Positions 1 through 13,880 of a stretch of 64,000 nucleotides of DNA are shown here, piece after piece. The notes under the pieces are model-generated. The model had not been told where the DNA came from. It saw nothing but the letters and a program-made list of their open reading frames with translations, and did not search any database. The DNA is taken from positions 9,797,001-9,861,000 of the forward strand of contig CM032123.1 in the NCBI GenBank assembly GCA_018894105.1. The letters are read 5' to 3'. Every line of letters begins with the position of its first letter. The stretch's first letter is position 1. The position numbers and the translations under genes were made by a program. This DNA comes from Jacaranda mimosifolia (taxonomy: Eukaryota > Streptophyta > Magnoliopsida > Lamiales > Bignoniaceae).

Positions 1-839
1 AATTATTACAATAACAGTGGAAGAAGTACTTACAAATGATAGACAACATTCGTCTCACTAGTTTATATCTTGACAACAACATATTTCCATTGAACATTAT
101 TAGTTTGATACTGATTCCTATTAAAACATTCATTAAGTCTTTGCCCTGCAGTAGTGCTTGGTGAATATTCTTCTTTCTGTGTATATTTGGAGGGTTTCTT
201 CAGATGATGCACTCTAAATAATTTAATTTAGATTTATTTGGTCAACGAATCTTTCTATTTAATTTCTGCAGAGAGGATCTCGATCTTTACAGGTGATAAG
301 TCTTATGTTGAGGGCAATTAATGACACCTATTGATTGTTGGTTGATGCTGGACTTTGTCATTTGACTAATATGAAGCCGATATTAATGTGCAGGAGCTAC
401 TTTGAGGTACTTGGTTTTATTCAATTTGTTTTCACTTCAACTTGGTGAGTTATGCATATAGAAATTTGGTGAACGCAAACTTTTACTTAGTATAATGCAT
501 GCCGCTCATTATCTTCAACCTTTTCCTGCGTAAGGTGGTACTCCTTTATTATTTGGTCAATCATGCAACTAAAGGGAAATCAAATTTAGTTTCTAACCAG
601 CTTGTAAATTCTTTTCGTGATTGAGTGAGGACAAATTTACCAAGCTGGACAACCTATAGCCAAAAGCCTTAAATTATACTGAAAAATCATATGAAATTCA
701 TTGAAAGATTCATACTCTATTATCTGCATCTAATTAATAATGGCGAAAAGGTATATAGTATATTTACCTGATGTGATGATTTCAAAAACTTAGGGACTTC
801 TGGATTGCATATTGTCAGTATAACTAGGAACCATGAGAT

Positions 840-859
840 CCCCCCCCCCCCCCCCCCCC
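840..859. repeat. Poly-C tract (C20)
   Basis: An uninterrupted run of about 20 cytosines in otherwise AT-rich DNA. A second run of similar length lies in the 5' untranslated region of the MATE gene. Such runs are prone to length error in sequencing. Confidence 0.9.
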
Positions 860-3800
860 AAAACATAAACACTTTCGCACAACATAGGCAAAATGAGAAT
901 ATTTCTGAACAATTTTTCCTATCCTTAAATTCTCCTCTCTTAGTGCACTCATGCTAATGATCCACTTAGGTTATGTTTAATAATTGGGTGATTTACAATC
1001 ACACTCCGTTAAGTTATGTTCAACTACAAAAACAAAATTACAAGTACCTCTCTTGAGTAAATGTTAATGGATTATGATAACATCATTGTAAAGAATGATG
1101 CTTTCAAAGTTTCCCTTGTGGGTTTATAAGAGTTGCTTTCATAATTGACTTTAACCCCCTTGATGTAATTTGTCATATTTCTAGAGGAGTTGGAAATGGT
1201 CTTGTTGAAATCTATATAGGAATTTGTGATATAATTTAATAAATTGCCAAATCGAACTGAAACACAATCATATAAATGTTTTGATTAACTAATCAAAATC
1301 TCTGTTTTATTTGATTCAAGTTTGCCAAATTCACAATGCAAAAATATATTTTAATTTTTTAAAAAAATTAAATTTTTTTAAAGTTTTCCAAAATTGATGA
1401 GAATTTTGTGGTGTTTTTTCAAATTTCACTTTAAACAAATGACTGCTTTTTCCCCAACTTACCCTTCATGTTCAGCACTATTGACATTATTTCTCTTTGA
1501 TAGTGAATTTCATATCATATGGAAAAATCCATTGAATTATTCTACGAGTAATTTCCAAGAAAGGAAAAATGGCAACCCAAGTATTAAGCAAGAAAACTCT
1601 GACTCAAGTAAACTGTGCATTTAAAATGATAAGACATGTTAAGCATATAAACAAAAGATATCACATTTACATCCGTCTATTGTGTAGAACTATCAATAGG
1701 ACCTCTTCTACCATGCATATTTACAAAATATAGTATATTAATGTGCTGTTAATCTTTTCCTACATTCTTTACCGACAGGGAAGGTAGGGGTAATTTTCCA
1801 ATTAGTAGGAGTCTTTCTGCATTTATACCTAACCTCAGGGGTTTGTCTAAATAATTTATTGAACTATTTCACAATGAAGCTTCTTGGGAGGACTTGTACT
1901 TGGATGACGTTGGCCTACAATGAGAGTGATTATGGTGGTGGTGGTGATGATGATGATGATTGTACCAACATTACAAGTCTTAAAAAAATTGATATGCACA
2001 TCACCAGTGATGAGAATCTAGCTAGAAAGGGCTTGTGGTTTTTCTGTCCTTTGTTATCAGGCAATATCTCCTGAAAAATCAGGAAGATTTTTATCCTAAT
2101 TAATTGGAAGTTTGTAGAGAATTAAAAGGAGTTGATTACTGTCATAATCACTGAGAACTTATTGAAATTTTTGCAGTGCATGACAGAAAGCATTTAAGAT
2201 GCAATGCTAGGGATCTTATCCTTGTTATATGTTTTGATGAATATTCCCTCTGAACGGTTTTATTGAGAAATGGTACATCACTGTTGCACATGTGTACTGC
2301 CAATCTGCCAACATCTTCTTAAAGTCCTGAATCCATCTATTCAACCAATAGTGAGAACCCTTTATATATGAGCCATGATTGAAACAGGCCTCCTAGACAA
2401 AAGTTTTTCATTGACTGAATACCAAATTGATTAGGATGGACGGCTGTGACTTCCTATAGTGTGCGATAAGTTAACCAGAATCAGAAGCAATCTTTTGTAA
2501 AACAACTTAAAGTAGGTGATCAATCACAATGCAAAAATAAAATGAAATAAAAGCAAGGTTAGCTTGAGTTGATTCTAACATCATTCTCAAGACTACTTTT
2601 AACTATTATGATAAGCTGCAAGATACTGGGATTTATTCCTGAAGAAAAATATATCATTTCTTTTAGGAATTTTGGTTGCCCATCACTGATGTGACTATTA
2701 TGCCATGGAATCTCATGCAATTTGCGCATGAGCTGGTGAAGGAATTATTTGTGGTTGGTGTCTATAATTCCATGAACTGCATCGTGTGAAACCTTATCAT
2801 ATACATGTTTCCATACTCTAAGTTGTCTTCTGAAAGCATGGCTAGATTTTTATGAAGTGTCACCTTTTCAGCATTCCCTTTTTTTGCTTGCATCTTAACT
2901 TTGGAATAAATTCTTATGGTTATTGCATTATCAGTATCTATAAAGGCTGGTTTCCCTTCTTCTGATGCCTGTTATATGCGCAGAAAACATTTACAAGCCT
3001 TTTATGGTGAGACATATCAAATTGTCATTTCACATTTTGTCAGAACTTAGCTGTAATAACAACTTGACGAAATTACTTTATACAAGTTCTATAGAAACAT
3101 GTTGTGTATTGTGACTAATGCAGTTATCTCCTATATATTGCACATGATGACAGTTGGAATTTTTGTACTCTCTGACCCTGAATACATTTAGCATAGGCTC
3201 CTTAATAGATAACTTTTAAGGGTGTGGGAAGCATAAATTTATGTTTTAACATCTAACAAAACATATGATTTCAACATTTTGGGGAAGACGAGAGGGATGG
3301 AGCAGTGCCAGAGGAGGGCAAGATATCAGCAATGATCAGTTTTTTTCTTGGACCTAAGTAATATTTTCTTGGGAAAGGAACGAATAGTTTATAAAAATGC
3401 CTATTGCCTTAATGATTATATACTGCTTAAGACAGAATTTCCAATTATTCCTGCACTCTATAAATTGATGTTTTGCATACTGAAACAATGCATATTGTGA
3501 TGCTTAAATTCTGATAGCACTCTGTTGAAGAATATAATGATGGGTGGATATCAATTTTGATGGACTTAACATACTTCTTTCTATTAGAATTTTTTCCATT
3601 CTCAACACCAAAATCAGAGGTTATCAGCAATTTGATGATCCCCACTTGCCATTTATGACAGTAAATTCCTGATGTGAATTGATTAATGCTGCTATTCTGA
3701 TAACATAACAAAAAGCACCACTATGAGTTACTGTGATTAGATGTATTCAAGATACCGTGGGTGTAAAAATTTCACCATCGTAACATAGAAATGCAATTGT

Positions 3801-5172
3801 TTTGTGACACCACTGTTGCTCTATGCATTTCTGCAGCACAAGGCAGGGGAAAGCGCTCTTTCAACTGGCAACTTATTGTGCTGGAAACATGTCTGACATC
3901 ACGATGTGAACTTTCGAGATAATAATTATCTTTTTTATTCTTTTTTGCTTACAAAGACTAAACTATTAGATTTTGTTTTGTAGTTTTGTTCTCAGACTGT
4001 TGCTTGGGGATATAAAAAATATATATGTATAAGAGCAGAAATTCAGTGCTCTTGTTGTTTCAGAAGATGATTATTATAAAGGGGCTTCTGTTGTGTTGCA
4101 AAAGAAATGCAGGTGCAGAGACAGAGGCAGAGAGAGGGTGGGGGAAGGCTCCCACTTTGAGGCACTCTCATCTTTTGCTGTGAGAAAGGGATACAAATTA
4201 AATGGTTGCAAATTCAGCACGTAGTTGAGAGTTACCATATCTTTCAGATTGTTTCCTTTCTTCCATCTGCCGGTTGAATATATAGCCATCTACTGTCACT
4301 TCCCATTAACCATAGTGGTCCCTTTGTCCATATTATACATACATACATATATATATATATGCATCCCATAAGATAGATAAAAGCTCTCTTTTTTCTATTA
4401 CTCCACTGGATTTGGTGCTTGTAGGCCAATTTTAAACCCCCACCTGTTTTTTATATAGCCCATAAGAGGCTGGCTATTGACTTAATCTCTGTGTAAATTC
4501 TTAGATGAATTGGGATATGTTGTTATCCTTGTCCGGGGAGGTGATTTCATGGGCCTAAAGAATTGCTTAAATCAAGAGATGGATTCATCATTGTTGATGT
4601 TGGGAAAGAAAAAACTTGAAGAACCTCTCTGTTTTTGTAAGAAGGCCAGGTCGAAGGGAAGGCCCACCAGAAAACGACCATGTAGTATGGACAAAGGAAA
4701 GGATTTTCCATTGTTCTCAAGTGTTGAAAGATCTTAGCAGTTGCCATAGTGGATGGAAAACCCTTTTCCCTTCCACTTCCTCCATGACCACAATTTTCTT
4801 TTTTCTCCTTTTTTTTTTCCTCGCAATTCGTAGGCAATGCTATGCTGTCCTAATATCTCTTCCCCATGTGAAAAATAAAAAAGAAAGGAGGAAAAAAATA
4901 AAAAAAATAAAAAGAAAGAAGGCTACGGCCAAAAATGAGATGGGACCTTAAAGTGATCTATAGATGAACTTGTACCTCTCAAATTGGGCAAGTAGCCAAG
5001 AGATGTTTGGCTGTTAAAATCAGTTGGAGACAACATGACTGCGGTGCATCACATGCACTTGAGGGAATGTAAGTAACATGGCATGGTTGCCCCAAGACAT
5101 GCCAACATTTCCATGCAACATTTTACTGTGTCTCTGTGTATGTATGTACATATGTATGTATGTATATGTATA

Positions 5173-5183
5173 AACACACACAC

Positions 5184-5215
<32 letters not shown>
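5173..5215. repeat. (CA)n microsatellite
   Basis: About 20 CA dinucleotides with one interruption. Open frames here (CVCVCV or THTHTH repeats) come from the repeat and are not genes. Confidence 0.95.
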
Positions 5216-5218
<3 letters not shown>

Positions 5219-5936
5219 TTTTGTGTCACTTCAATACTGGTAGAGGGGAATTGAATTTGGTTGGATTTCTTGTCAATCCATTTAGCCTTTCCACTGAGCA
5301 CTAAAGATAATCTTTTTATTCCTCATGTTTTTTTCTGGAGAGAGAGAGGGAGAGGGAGAACCACAGGTAAAACCTTAAAAAAGTAAAGGTTTAAAACATT
5401 ATCCTGCATACATAGATGATTAAAAAAAAGGGGCAGGCAAAGATTAAACTAGCAGCAAAATCCCACCATTAAATCGATAAAATGCCTCAAGAGGACATGA
5501 TTGTCATCTAAACTAACTTGCTTGGCCTCAAGTTTGGCGCTTGTTGGGGCGGTTAAAAACAAATCCTAACTCCACCAATCATTCATTCAGAAACTTTACT
5601 TTCACGAAAATATAGATACTATACATATATATATATATATATGCTACTTAAGATAAGATTATGAGAAATTTCCTGCCCTCCACACTGAAACACACGTCCA
5701 TCATTAATTTAAGCACCCCTAAACAAAAAGAGGGTACCAAAATATTTTAGCTGACATATGTTTTACACTACGAAGATAGCTTGAAATTTATATTATTATT
5801 TTGTTTACATTGGGGGAGTAGAGGAGTGAAAACTGAAAAGATGGGAAAGGTCGCCACCCCGCCACCCCCCCTCCTCCACCCGAAACGAACTAGTAGCCGC
5901 TTTTTATAGCATTCTTTGTTGATTGCTACATATTTG

Positions 5937-5977
5937 ACACGTGTAAAGTATAGGACCCAATTCTTGTATATATATAT
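5937..5977 (+). promoter_or_regulatory. Probable core promoter of the MATE gene: G-box and TATA box
   Basis: The palindrome ACACGTGT (5937-5944) contains the G-box/ABRE core CACGTG. About 25 bp downstream is a TATA-like run, TGTATATATATATGG, at about 5965-5979. This places transcription start near 6000 and gives a 5' leader of roughly 140 nt before the ATG at 6142. bZIP and bHLH factors of the ABA, light and stress pathways are known to bind CACGTG. That this site works here is inference from position. Confidence 0.5.
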
Positions 5978-6091
5978 GGACAACGAATGTATGGCTTTCT
6001 CCCATCAAGGGTTCCAAAAACTAGGATAATTCTTGCCCAAAACAAAGCTACACCACCCCAAACAGGATTACCTTTTCTTTGTTTTTTTCTT

Positions 6092-6112
6092 CCCCCCCCC
6101 CCCCCCCCCCCC
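6092..6112. repeat. Poly-C tract in the 5' leader of the MATE gene
   Basis: A run of about 21 cytosines lies some 30 nt upstream of the chosen start codon at 6142 and downstream of the predicted transcription start. If read from the upstream ATG at 6079 it would encode a proline run. This is one reason to prefer the start at 6142. Confidence 0.9.
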
Positions 6113-6141
6113 TAGTATTAACATTTTGTAGAAAGAAAGCT

Positions 6142-8013
6142 ATGTGCAACCCAAAGCCCTCTCCTCCTTCCTCCTTTATCTCTAGTAACAAAAGCCATTT
6201 CTTAAACCCCAACAAAACCATGGATCTTCACACAGATGATCAACAACAAGAACTTCATAGGTGGCCAAATGCTTTTGAGGTAAGCCTCACGAATAATGAC
6301 CTAAAAAGGGCACATACATTATACATGTATGCATCTATATATATATATAAATATATGTCCTACCAATTATAAGTTTTGACTTCCAAAATTAATTTGCTTA
6401 TATATAACTAATAACTAGTTCTTGTTTCAAATTCTTAAATTTAGGTCCTTGAAGAATTCAAAGAGATCGGAAAGATATCAGGTCCAACAGCCATCACAGG
6501 GCTGATACTATATTCAAGAGCCATGATTTCAATGCTTTTTCTTGGATATCTTGGTGAGCTTGAGCTTGCAGGGGGCTCACTTTCCATCGGGGTTGCTAAC
6601 ATAACAGGTTACTCTGTAATCTCTGGCTTGGCCATGGGCATGGAGCCCATCTGCGGCCAAGCCTACGGCTCCAAACAGATGAAGCTTCTCGGCCTCACTC
6701 TGCAACGAACCGTCTTGCTTCTTCTCACCACCTGCATTCCCATCTCCTTCATGTGGCTCAACATGAAAACAATCCTCTTATGGTGCAATCAAGATGAACA
6801 AATCTCATCAGTGGCTCACACTTTCATCGTCTCGGCCATCCCAGACTTGTTCTTCCTTTCCTTGCTTCATCCTCTGAGAATCTATCTCAGGACTCAGAGC
6901 ATCACATTGCCATTGGCCTACTGCTCACTTATCTCAGTGCTGCTACATGTGCCATTGAACTTTCTCTTAGTGAAATATTTCAACATGGGTATTGCGGGGG
7001 TGGCCTTGGCGATGGCCTTAACAAATCTCAATCTGGTTCTCTTGCTCTGCTTATATATATACTTCTCCGGTGTGTACAAGGACTCGTGGGTGTCGCCGAG
7101 CCCGGATTGCCTCCGGGGCTGGTCATCTCTGCTGTCTCTAGCAATTCCCACTTGCATTTCTGTTTGCCTGGAGTGGTGGTGGTATGAGCTGATGATAATG
7201 CTTTGTGGGCTACTAGCAAATCCCAAAGCCACAATTGCTTCAATGGGAATTCTTATTCAAACGACTTCATTAGTCTACGTCTTCCCCTCTTCCCTCAGTC
7301 TAGGAGTCTCCACAAGGGTAAGCAACGAGCTCGGCGCCAGGAGGCCCGCCAAGGCCCGTGTTTCGATGATCGTCTCGCTGCTCTGCGCCGTGGGATTAGG
7401 CCTCGGGGCCATGCTGTTCACCACCCTAATGAGGCACCGGTGGGGCCGGCTTTTCACTAAAGACGCCGAGATTCTTGAGCTGACTACGGTGGCATTGCCG
7501 ATAGCCGGGCTGTGCGAGCTGGGGAACTGCCCACAAACCACAGGCTGCGGCGTTTTGAGAGGAAGTGCCAGGCCTACTATTGGAGCAAATATCAACTTAG
7601 GGTCATTCTACTTAGTGGGAATGCCGGTGGCCTTCTTCATGGGATTTGTGCTGAAAATGGGGTTTGCTGGACTGTGGCTCGGCTTGCTTGCGGCGCAGGC
7701 CTCATGCGCATTGCTAATGCTGTTTGTTCTGTGCAGAACAGATTGGACTGTTCAAGTAGAGAGAGCAAAAGAACTCACAACGGCTCAATCTTCTTCTTCT
7801 TCTTCTTCTTCTTCAACCTGCTCTTCCAGTAATTCTTTATTGCCAGTTTCTGCAGCAGATACGGACGCCATTAAAGAAGCTAACAAGAAAAGGGCAGCTA
7901 ACAGTATCCATAATCTTGATGAGATTTTATGTGCTAATGATGAGTTGGTACACAAGTCAGCTTCACTTGAAACAGACCCTCTCATCATAACTACAACACA
8001 AATTCTGCATTAA
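6142..8013 (+). CDS. DTX48: MATE-family efflux transporter, DETOXIFICATION 48/49-like
   Basis: Two coding exons, 6142-6279 and 6445-8013, are joined across a 165-bp GT-AG intron (GTAAG donor, TTTAG acceptor). The predicted protein has 568 aa. The start at 6142 (MCNPKPSPPSS) matches the usual N-terminus of this subfamily; an ATG at 6220 is the fallback. Exon 2 carries subfamily landmarks: SGPTAITGLILYSRAMIS, FLGYLGELELAGGSLSIG, GMEPICGQAYGSKQ, the LPLAYCSL and LNFLLVKYF segments, SLAIPTCISVCLEWWWYE, SSLSLGVSTRVSNELGA and ELGNCPQTTGCGVLRGSARP. Hydropathy fits the 12-helix MATE fold. MATE proteins are H+- or Na+-coupled antiporters that export organic compounds across the plasma, vacuolar or other membranes. 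Arabidopsis members of the DTX48-51 clade affect iron and hormone homeostasis and shoot development, but the substrate cannot be read from the sequence. The hydrophilic C-terminus contains a serine run encoded by TCT/TTC repeats. The assignment to DTX48 rather than DTX49 or 51 is tentative; the family is certain. Confidence 0.93.
7787..7816 (+). repeat. Coding (TCT)n microsatellite giving a poly-Ser run
   Basis: A trinucleotide run within exon 2 of the MATE gene encodes about ten serines in the cytosolic C-terminal tail. Length changes would keep the frame. Confidence 0.85.
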
Positions 8014-8310
8014 ATTAGGGTAGCTGAAGCTGATGATCAATTATTTCTGTCTTTCTTTTTTGGCCCTTTGCACATCATGATGATCAGGGGGGCTACTGAT
8101 GTGAAAAATTCTTGAATTGGATTTTACTCTCTCCTTACTTGTACCTTTTTCTTCTCATTTTGTACCATCACAGTGTAGAGACTTTTGATTCCACTTCCCT
8201 TTTTAACATAGTGCTATATGTTCTTTTTTTTATTCCTCCTCTTTGAGATATTACTTCTTTTTATATTATTATTATTATTATTTTCTTTCAATTTGCAGCT
8301 TGTAAGAATA
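8014..8310 (+). other. Probable 3' untranslated region of the MATE gene
   Basis: T-rich sequence follows the TAA stop, with AT-rich stretches and an (ATT)n run near 8263-8282. No strong single polyadenylation signal can be chosen by eye. Confidence 0.4.
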
Positions 8311-9699
8311 TAGTACTGTGTATTATTGGAGAGCACAAGACATAGAAATAATAATATATAGTAGTTGGGTTTATGGAATTCTTGATCCACAGTGTCAGAT
8401 AGAAAGGAGATTAGAAGAAAAGGTTAAGCTGTCGGTTGTTTTAAAGGCTTGGGAAGAGGATCCGCCTGCCGTTTTCCTCTTGCATGTTTCCTTCCCTATT
8501 AGGTCACAACATTCTCTACCTAAAATGGAAATATTCATTGTTTACTTTAAACCCTTTAAAGTTTTTTATAACCTTTTTCATTAATTTTTTATATCGAGTC
8601 TTTTTTTCAATAATTTTGATGTTATTGAACTTTTAGATATTTGTTATGCTATTTTCCTATTTTTCTTTAAAAAAATTTGACTAAATTATATGTGAAGAGA
8701 AATTGCCAAATCGTCGCAGCAAAGGGCTTTTTTTTTTTTTTTTTTTTGAGATAGAGAGATCTGGTATGATTATAATCACAAAATTTGATTTGGGATTTGA
8801 TTTTTTTTTTTTATTTACACACGCATCACACATTGAAATACATGATAGTACCTGTAAAGACCATGTCATTAGATCAATTAACCACTCGACTTAGATGAAA
8901 CTTAATTTGATTGTGCTCAAGTTAATTATATTATAAATGAATTCACAATTATTAATGGTTGAAAGTACAAAAAAATATTATTAATCATCACACAAATAAT
9001 AAGCCTTTTTTTATTCTTCTTAATTCATTGTTTTTATTTTATTTTATTTGTTATTTTGGGCATACATATTTATAATATGTATTTCTGGTTGCTGTTCTTT
9101 TTTCCAAGAAGAGAGACTACCTTTTTAGTGCAAGACTATTTCAAAAAAAGTGGCTGGTTTGTGCTTTAGATATATATATGCACTTACTTCTTCCTCATTT
9201 TTTTTAATGAGTTTGGAAGCTTTAACTTTTTAATCTGATTCCATCTGTTAGAGAAATGCACTTTTCCATGAGCATATTTCTCAATTAGGGAAAAAGGAGA
9301 ATGGACAAAAACTTTGGGTTTTATTCTTAATTAATGTATTATTTCATGAATGATATGATCACTTGGTGTTTTCTTTTATTGAGTCAAGTTGGTTATTCTT
9401 TAATTTTACAATGTGAATTGTCACTTGGTATTTTCTTTTATTGAGTTAGGTTGAATAATTTTTTAGCCACAATAATTTTTGTATTAAAACATCAATCCAT
9501 CTCTATATATATCCCTTTTGCTTCCCACATGGGATGTTTTCCAATATACAAATGGGACCAATTATATAAAAAGTTTTTCGATGAATGGGTAAGACAAGAC
9601 TTCGACCTAAGTTTATTTATTTAGTATCTTTTTTATCTTTATTACCACATTAAATTAATTCCTAACCTACACGCAACGAAACAACTAATTATGCGTAAG

Positions 9700-9798
<99 letters not shown>

Positions 9799-12700
9799 GC
9801 AATATAATAATTAAATAAAAATTATAATGACGACGACAATGCTGACATCAATGAGTAAATACCCACACGTCAGGTGGAACTTGAACCAAAATATAAATTT
9901 TTTTGCTCGTTTGAAATATGACTCTTTTGTTAAATTGCTTATTTTAAATATAAAAAAAAAGAGTCCATAAAATCATTTCAAGTAATAATTAAGGCAGCAT
10001 ACCTTTTTATGGGTAACATTAATGTAAAATATTTAAAATATTCACCTTCTATACTTTATTCTAAGATATTGAGTCGAATCAAAATTAATGGATAATATGG
10101 ATTAGAGATTGTATATTATAAGCTATGTTCGCCGTATTTGACATGACTATGGCCCAAACGATTATATGAAAGAATAAGAAAAGTTTGGTAAATTAATATG
10201 TTAATGGTCAATTATGTTTAGTAAGTTAATTTTATAATACATATATATATATATATCTGAATTTTAAGATACATAGAAAATGAGGATAAATCTACTAAAT
10301 ACAATTAGCAGTTAACGAATAGGGATTGAAAAGTAAAAGAGGTTTGATAGTCTCGAGTCATCTCAATATCATAATTTTTTTAACTTAATCGCACGCGCAT
10401 ACTTAGAATTCATTTAGCTTTGTATCTTGAATCCCACACATATAAATATGCGGGCAATGTAACTATGTCAATTAACCTCTCAATATCTCCATATCATAAT
10501 TTTTTCATTAAAAGAAAATTATTTGATTGACTTGACCCTACAACACAATTGTCATTTAGTTACATAAATTTAGTGGCAATTTATAGTATAACAACACATA
10601 AAAATAATATAGTAATAGTTGTTAAAAAATATCACTATAATATAACATATTGAAATAAATAAATATACAAAGTGAACATCTAGCTCATAAAATAAAGACA
10701 ACAAACATTTAAATGATTTCACGACCACAAATGCATTCTCTAGATACTACAAAACTTGAAACAAATTTTTAATTAGTCTAGTAAATATCCATACCATGCG
10801 CCATATAATTATGAGATCACCATAGCCTAAAGAAAACAAAACTTGAAACCTTAACATATATAAGCACACATACTAATTAGCTCTGTGTGTGTGTTTGTTT
10901 TGAGGTGAGGTGCATGTATCTCTATATGTGTACGTATATGTGTCCAAATCCCAAACAGAGCATGCATGCAGTGGTAACTGATAATTGGTAGTGGATTTCA
11001 ACGAGCATCTGCTCTAGAGAGAGAGAGAGAGGGAGAGGGAGGGGGGGGGGGGCCCTGGTTGCAACTGAAGAAACAAAATCCAGCTATTATTACTCCTGTC
11101 GAATTCTCAGATGACAAAAATTGGAGCAGTGGCTCTGCACAGCAGTTCCCCAGCCCCCACCTCCCACCTCACCACACCTCACTCTCTATTTCATCATCAT
11201 ATATCTTCCAAAAGCAATTAGCTAGCTACGCCAACCCACAAACCTACCCTAAAAGAGTTGCATGTTTTTTAAAAGGACTACATGCCACTCTAGGTGAAAC
11301 ATTGGCTTATATGTACTCCATAATTAATTGCATGGAACTTTTGTTTTTTAAAAACACGAAAGAGTAAAAAGCTTAATTTATTACATATATATATTTTTAA
11401 GCAAATAATTTTAAAAGTAGTAGTTTGAGTGGTATGTTCTTAATTATTAATACAATGAGATGTGATATATATATATATATATATAAAATTAATACTATTG
11501 AACCTCAACTAAGAGAATTGTATAATCAATGAGAAATCTTGTTAAGATAATCTCTATCTCAAGATAGTGAAGGTTGAAGATGAGAACTCACTTTCAATAC
11601 AATTAAACTGAATATTGAATAATCATGTGGTTAAAAGGAATGCTATAGGCCACTTCTTAATTGGTTGATACTAAATCAATCCAAATGAATGATTAAAAGG
11701 GGATATATATTTATAATCCTATGCAATGGGATGTTTCCTTTATAGTGTTTCTTTTCAATTGGCTCAAGGGACTTTATGGGTTTCATATGGTAAATCAATA
11801 CAAAACCCTTTTTTTTTTTTTTTTTTTTATAAAGAGAATCTTTGTTGATTCTACAACTACTTTAGTGGGACTTGAATTGTTTTTAGTGTGAAAGTTTACC
11901 ACTAAATACCCACTTACCCAAATTAATAATAAAACTTCATTTTGGAATTTTTTTGACAAAAAAAAAACGAGAGCAGTAAATTTGGGGAGAGGGGACACAT
12001 TTGTTTCCTTAAACCTAGAAAAAGTTGATGCCTGGTTTAAACATGTACTCTCTCCGTTTCAAATTTAGTATTAATCTTATTTTCTTTTTAGAATATTTCA
12101 AAATAATCCCTATATAACTGAAACAGAAATTTTCTCTCAAAATTGTCTTCTCACCTAATGTAGCGATTTGACATCAAACTCTTAATAATTATTTTTGAAG
12201 GCAATTTTCTAACTTTTATCAAAAAATTCGTGTCTAATCAAATTAAAATACATAAATCTTGGATAGTAGGTATTCACCCTTAAAATATCTTATCATTTTG
12301 ACTCATTTTTTCCACAATTCATGCTAGGTAAGATGTTTGCTGAACACAATCACTGTTGTGTTTTGGATCTAATAATTTTAAAATTGAAGAACTTAAATGG
12401 CTTTATAGTATTTTAAAATTTTCAGATTCATCATATTGGTTGAATGTCAAAAAAGTTATTGTTAAAACCCATTTAAAATACAGGTCACTCAAAATAATTC
12501 AAAACCAGTACAATAAAATTGTTATTGAACTATAAATTTTCCTCAAATTCTGCGCCGATGTGCGCCCTACAAACATCCCCATCAAGAAAGGAACAAGACT
12601 TTGAGGTTTATAAAAAGCACTAATCTATTAAATTTGTTAAAGCAAAAAAAAAGAAAAGAAAAGAAAAGAAAAATAGACAGTTTGACAGGATAGTTTTACA

Positions 12701-13880
12701 GCATGTCGTATATATTATTAGAATGTAGACAAAGTTATATGAATGTATGCACATATGTAAACACCATGTGACAATAGCTCCAATTTCACAGTTTGAATTA
12801 ATTCTTACTCACACATATATGGTTAATTTAATTTTTAAAATAAGCATAAAATTATTGATCATAGGATCAACCAGATGACTTTCCTTATCAGCATCGTCGC
12901 TGCATGAGCCGAGCCACAAGGACCTAATCAAACCGAGAGCAACAGTCCTTCAGATGAACACTTGTTACAGGGCAAGTAGAGGCCTCGTACTGACTGTGTT
13001 TTTCGCATTCAGAAAATCTTTTAATCAATTAACGTTAAGATACTAATCATAATATATAATATTATTGAATATTATTTGTTAATATTAATTTAAGATAAGT
13101 TGCTAATTCAATGTGCTATTAGAACTAAATCGAATTAAAGGTAATTTATTTAATACAGTCACTCATTTAAAAGAAATTAATAGAGCACATACAATTATAA
13201 AATATCATCAAACGTAATTAGAATGAATTGAAAAAATTAATTATGAAATGTATTTTCATCATGTAAGTTAAAATTTTAAATTGTACGATCATTTAATATT
13301 AAAAAAAATAAACAGAACCGCCAAATAATATTGATTGCTTATCCATGAATTTGTGTTGTGTGGAAGGAGAGAAACATATTGTGGCTCTGAAGTCTGACAA
13401 TTTCTTTTTTATTATTTTATTGTTGTGATATGCTACGAGTTAGGCAATATGATACGCTCAAGATTCGACGAACATAATTTTTAAAACCAACTTTCATCTC
13501 ACCTTTCTTTATCTTCTTTATGAACATATCTCCTTACATACATATATATATATATATATATATTTGTAATTTTTGTGTGTGTCCTGGTATATATAAACTC
13601 TAACATAGGGCAAGAAATTTCTTGAAAGACGTGGTACAGCAAATTGTTTACATCATCAGCAGCTCTTTTTTACAGTTCAAATTCTATATTTTAATTAATA
13701 TATTATTTTTATTTTATATCAAAAATAATTATAAAATATATAAAATAGTTTTATAAATAATTTTTTCTGAAACACTTGCACTCCGGATCGTCTTAAAAAT
13801 ATTTGAGGCTTAAGGTGAAACATGAAAATAAGGCATTTGACATATTTAATGAAAAATATTAAATATTGCCAAAAAAGTTA
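8311..13880. other. Intergenic region, AT-rich, no gene supported
   Basis: Small open frames here have no recognisable product or splice context. Contents seen: two similar stretches of about 60 bp near 9358-9400 and 9421-9460 containing TTTCTTTTATTGAGT; the (TAA)n tract; a GA- and G-rich patch at 11018-11053; and a phrase resembling a Stowaway terminus (TACTCTCTCCGTTTCAAA at about 12045) with no partner end found. Confidence 0.6.
9701..9796. repeat. (TAA)n microsatellite, about 32 units
   Basis: A near-perfect run of TAA over about 96 bp. It is long enough to be highly length-polymorphic. Confidence 0.95.

Larger units (their letters stand above)
1..5930. other. Intergenic region upstream of the MATE gene, no gene supported
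   Basis: No open frame here shows recognisable protein similarity or a consistent set of exons on either strand. One short open stretch near 2664-2790 (+) lacks convincing splice sites and a recognisable product. The region carries a C20 tract at 840-859, a (CA)n tract near 5173-5215 and several AT runs. I treat it as intergenic sequence plus the distal 5' flank of the MATE gene. It could also hold untranslated exons or introns of a gene to the left, which I cannot exclude. Confidence 0.5.

Noticed and set aside
5020..5304. Open frames with CVCVCV or THTHTH runs
   Set aside because: The microsatellite alone creates them.
6079..6141. Upstream in-frame ATG extending the MATE protein with a proline run
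   Set aside because: The added residues come from the poly-C tract, and the family N-terminus begins at the next ATG (6142).
9701..9796. Possible CRISPR-like or regulatory regular repeat
   Set aside because: It is a plain TAA microsatellite without spacers.
12045..12065. Stowaway-like terminus TACTCTCTCCGTTTCAAA
   Set aside because: No inverted partner or TA duplication was found nearby, so no element could be closed.
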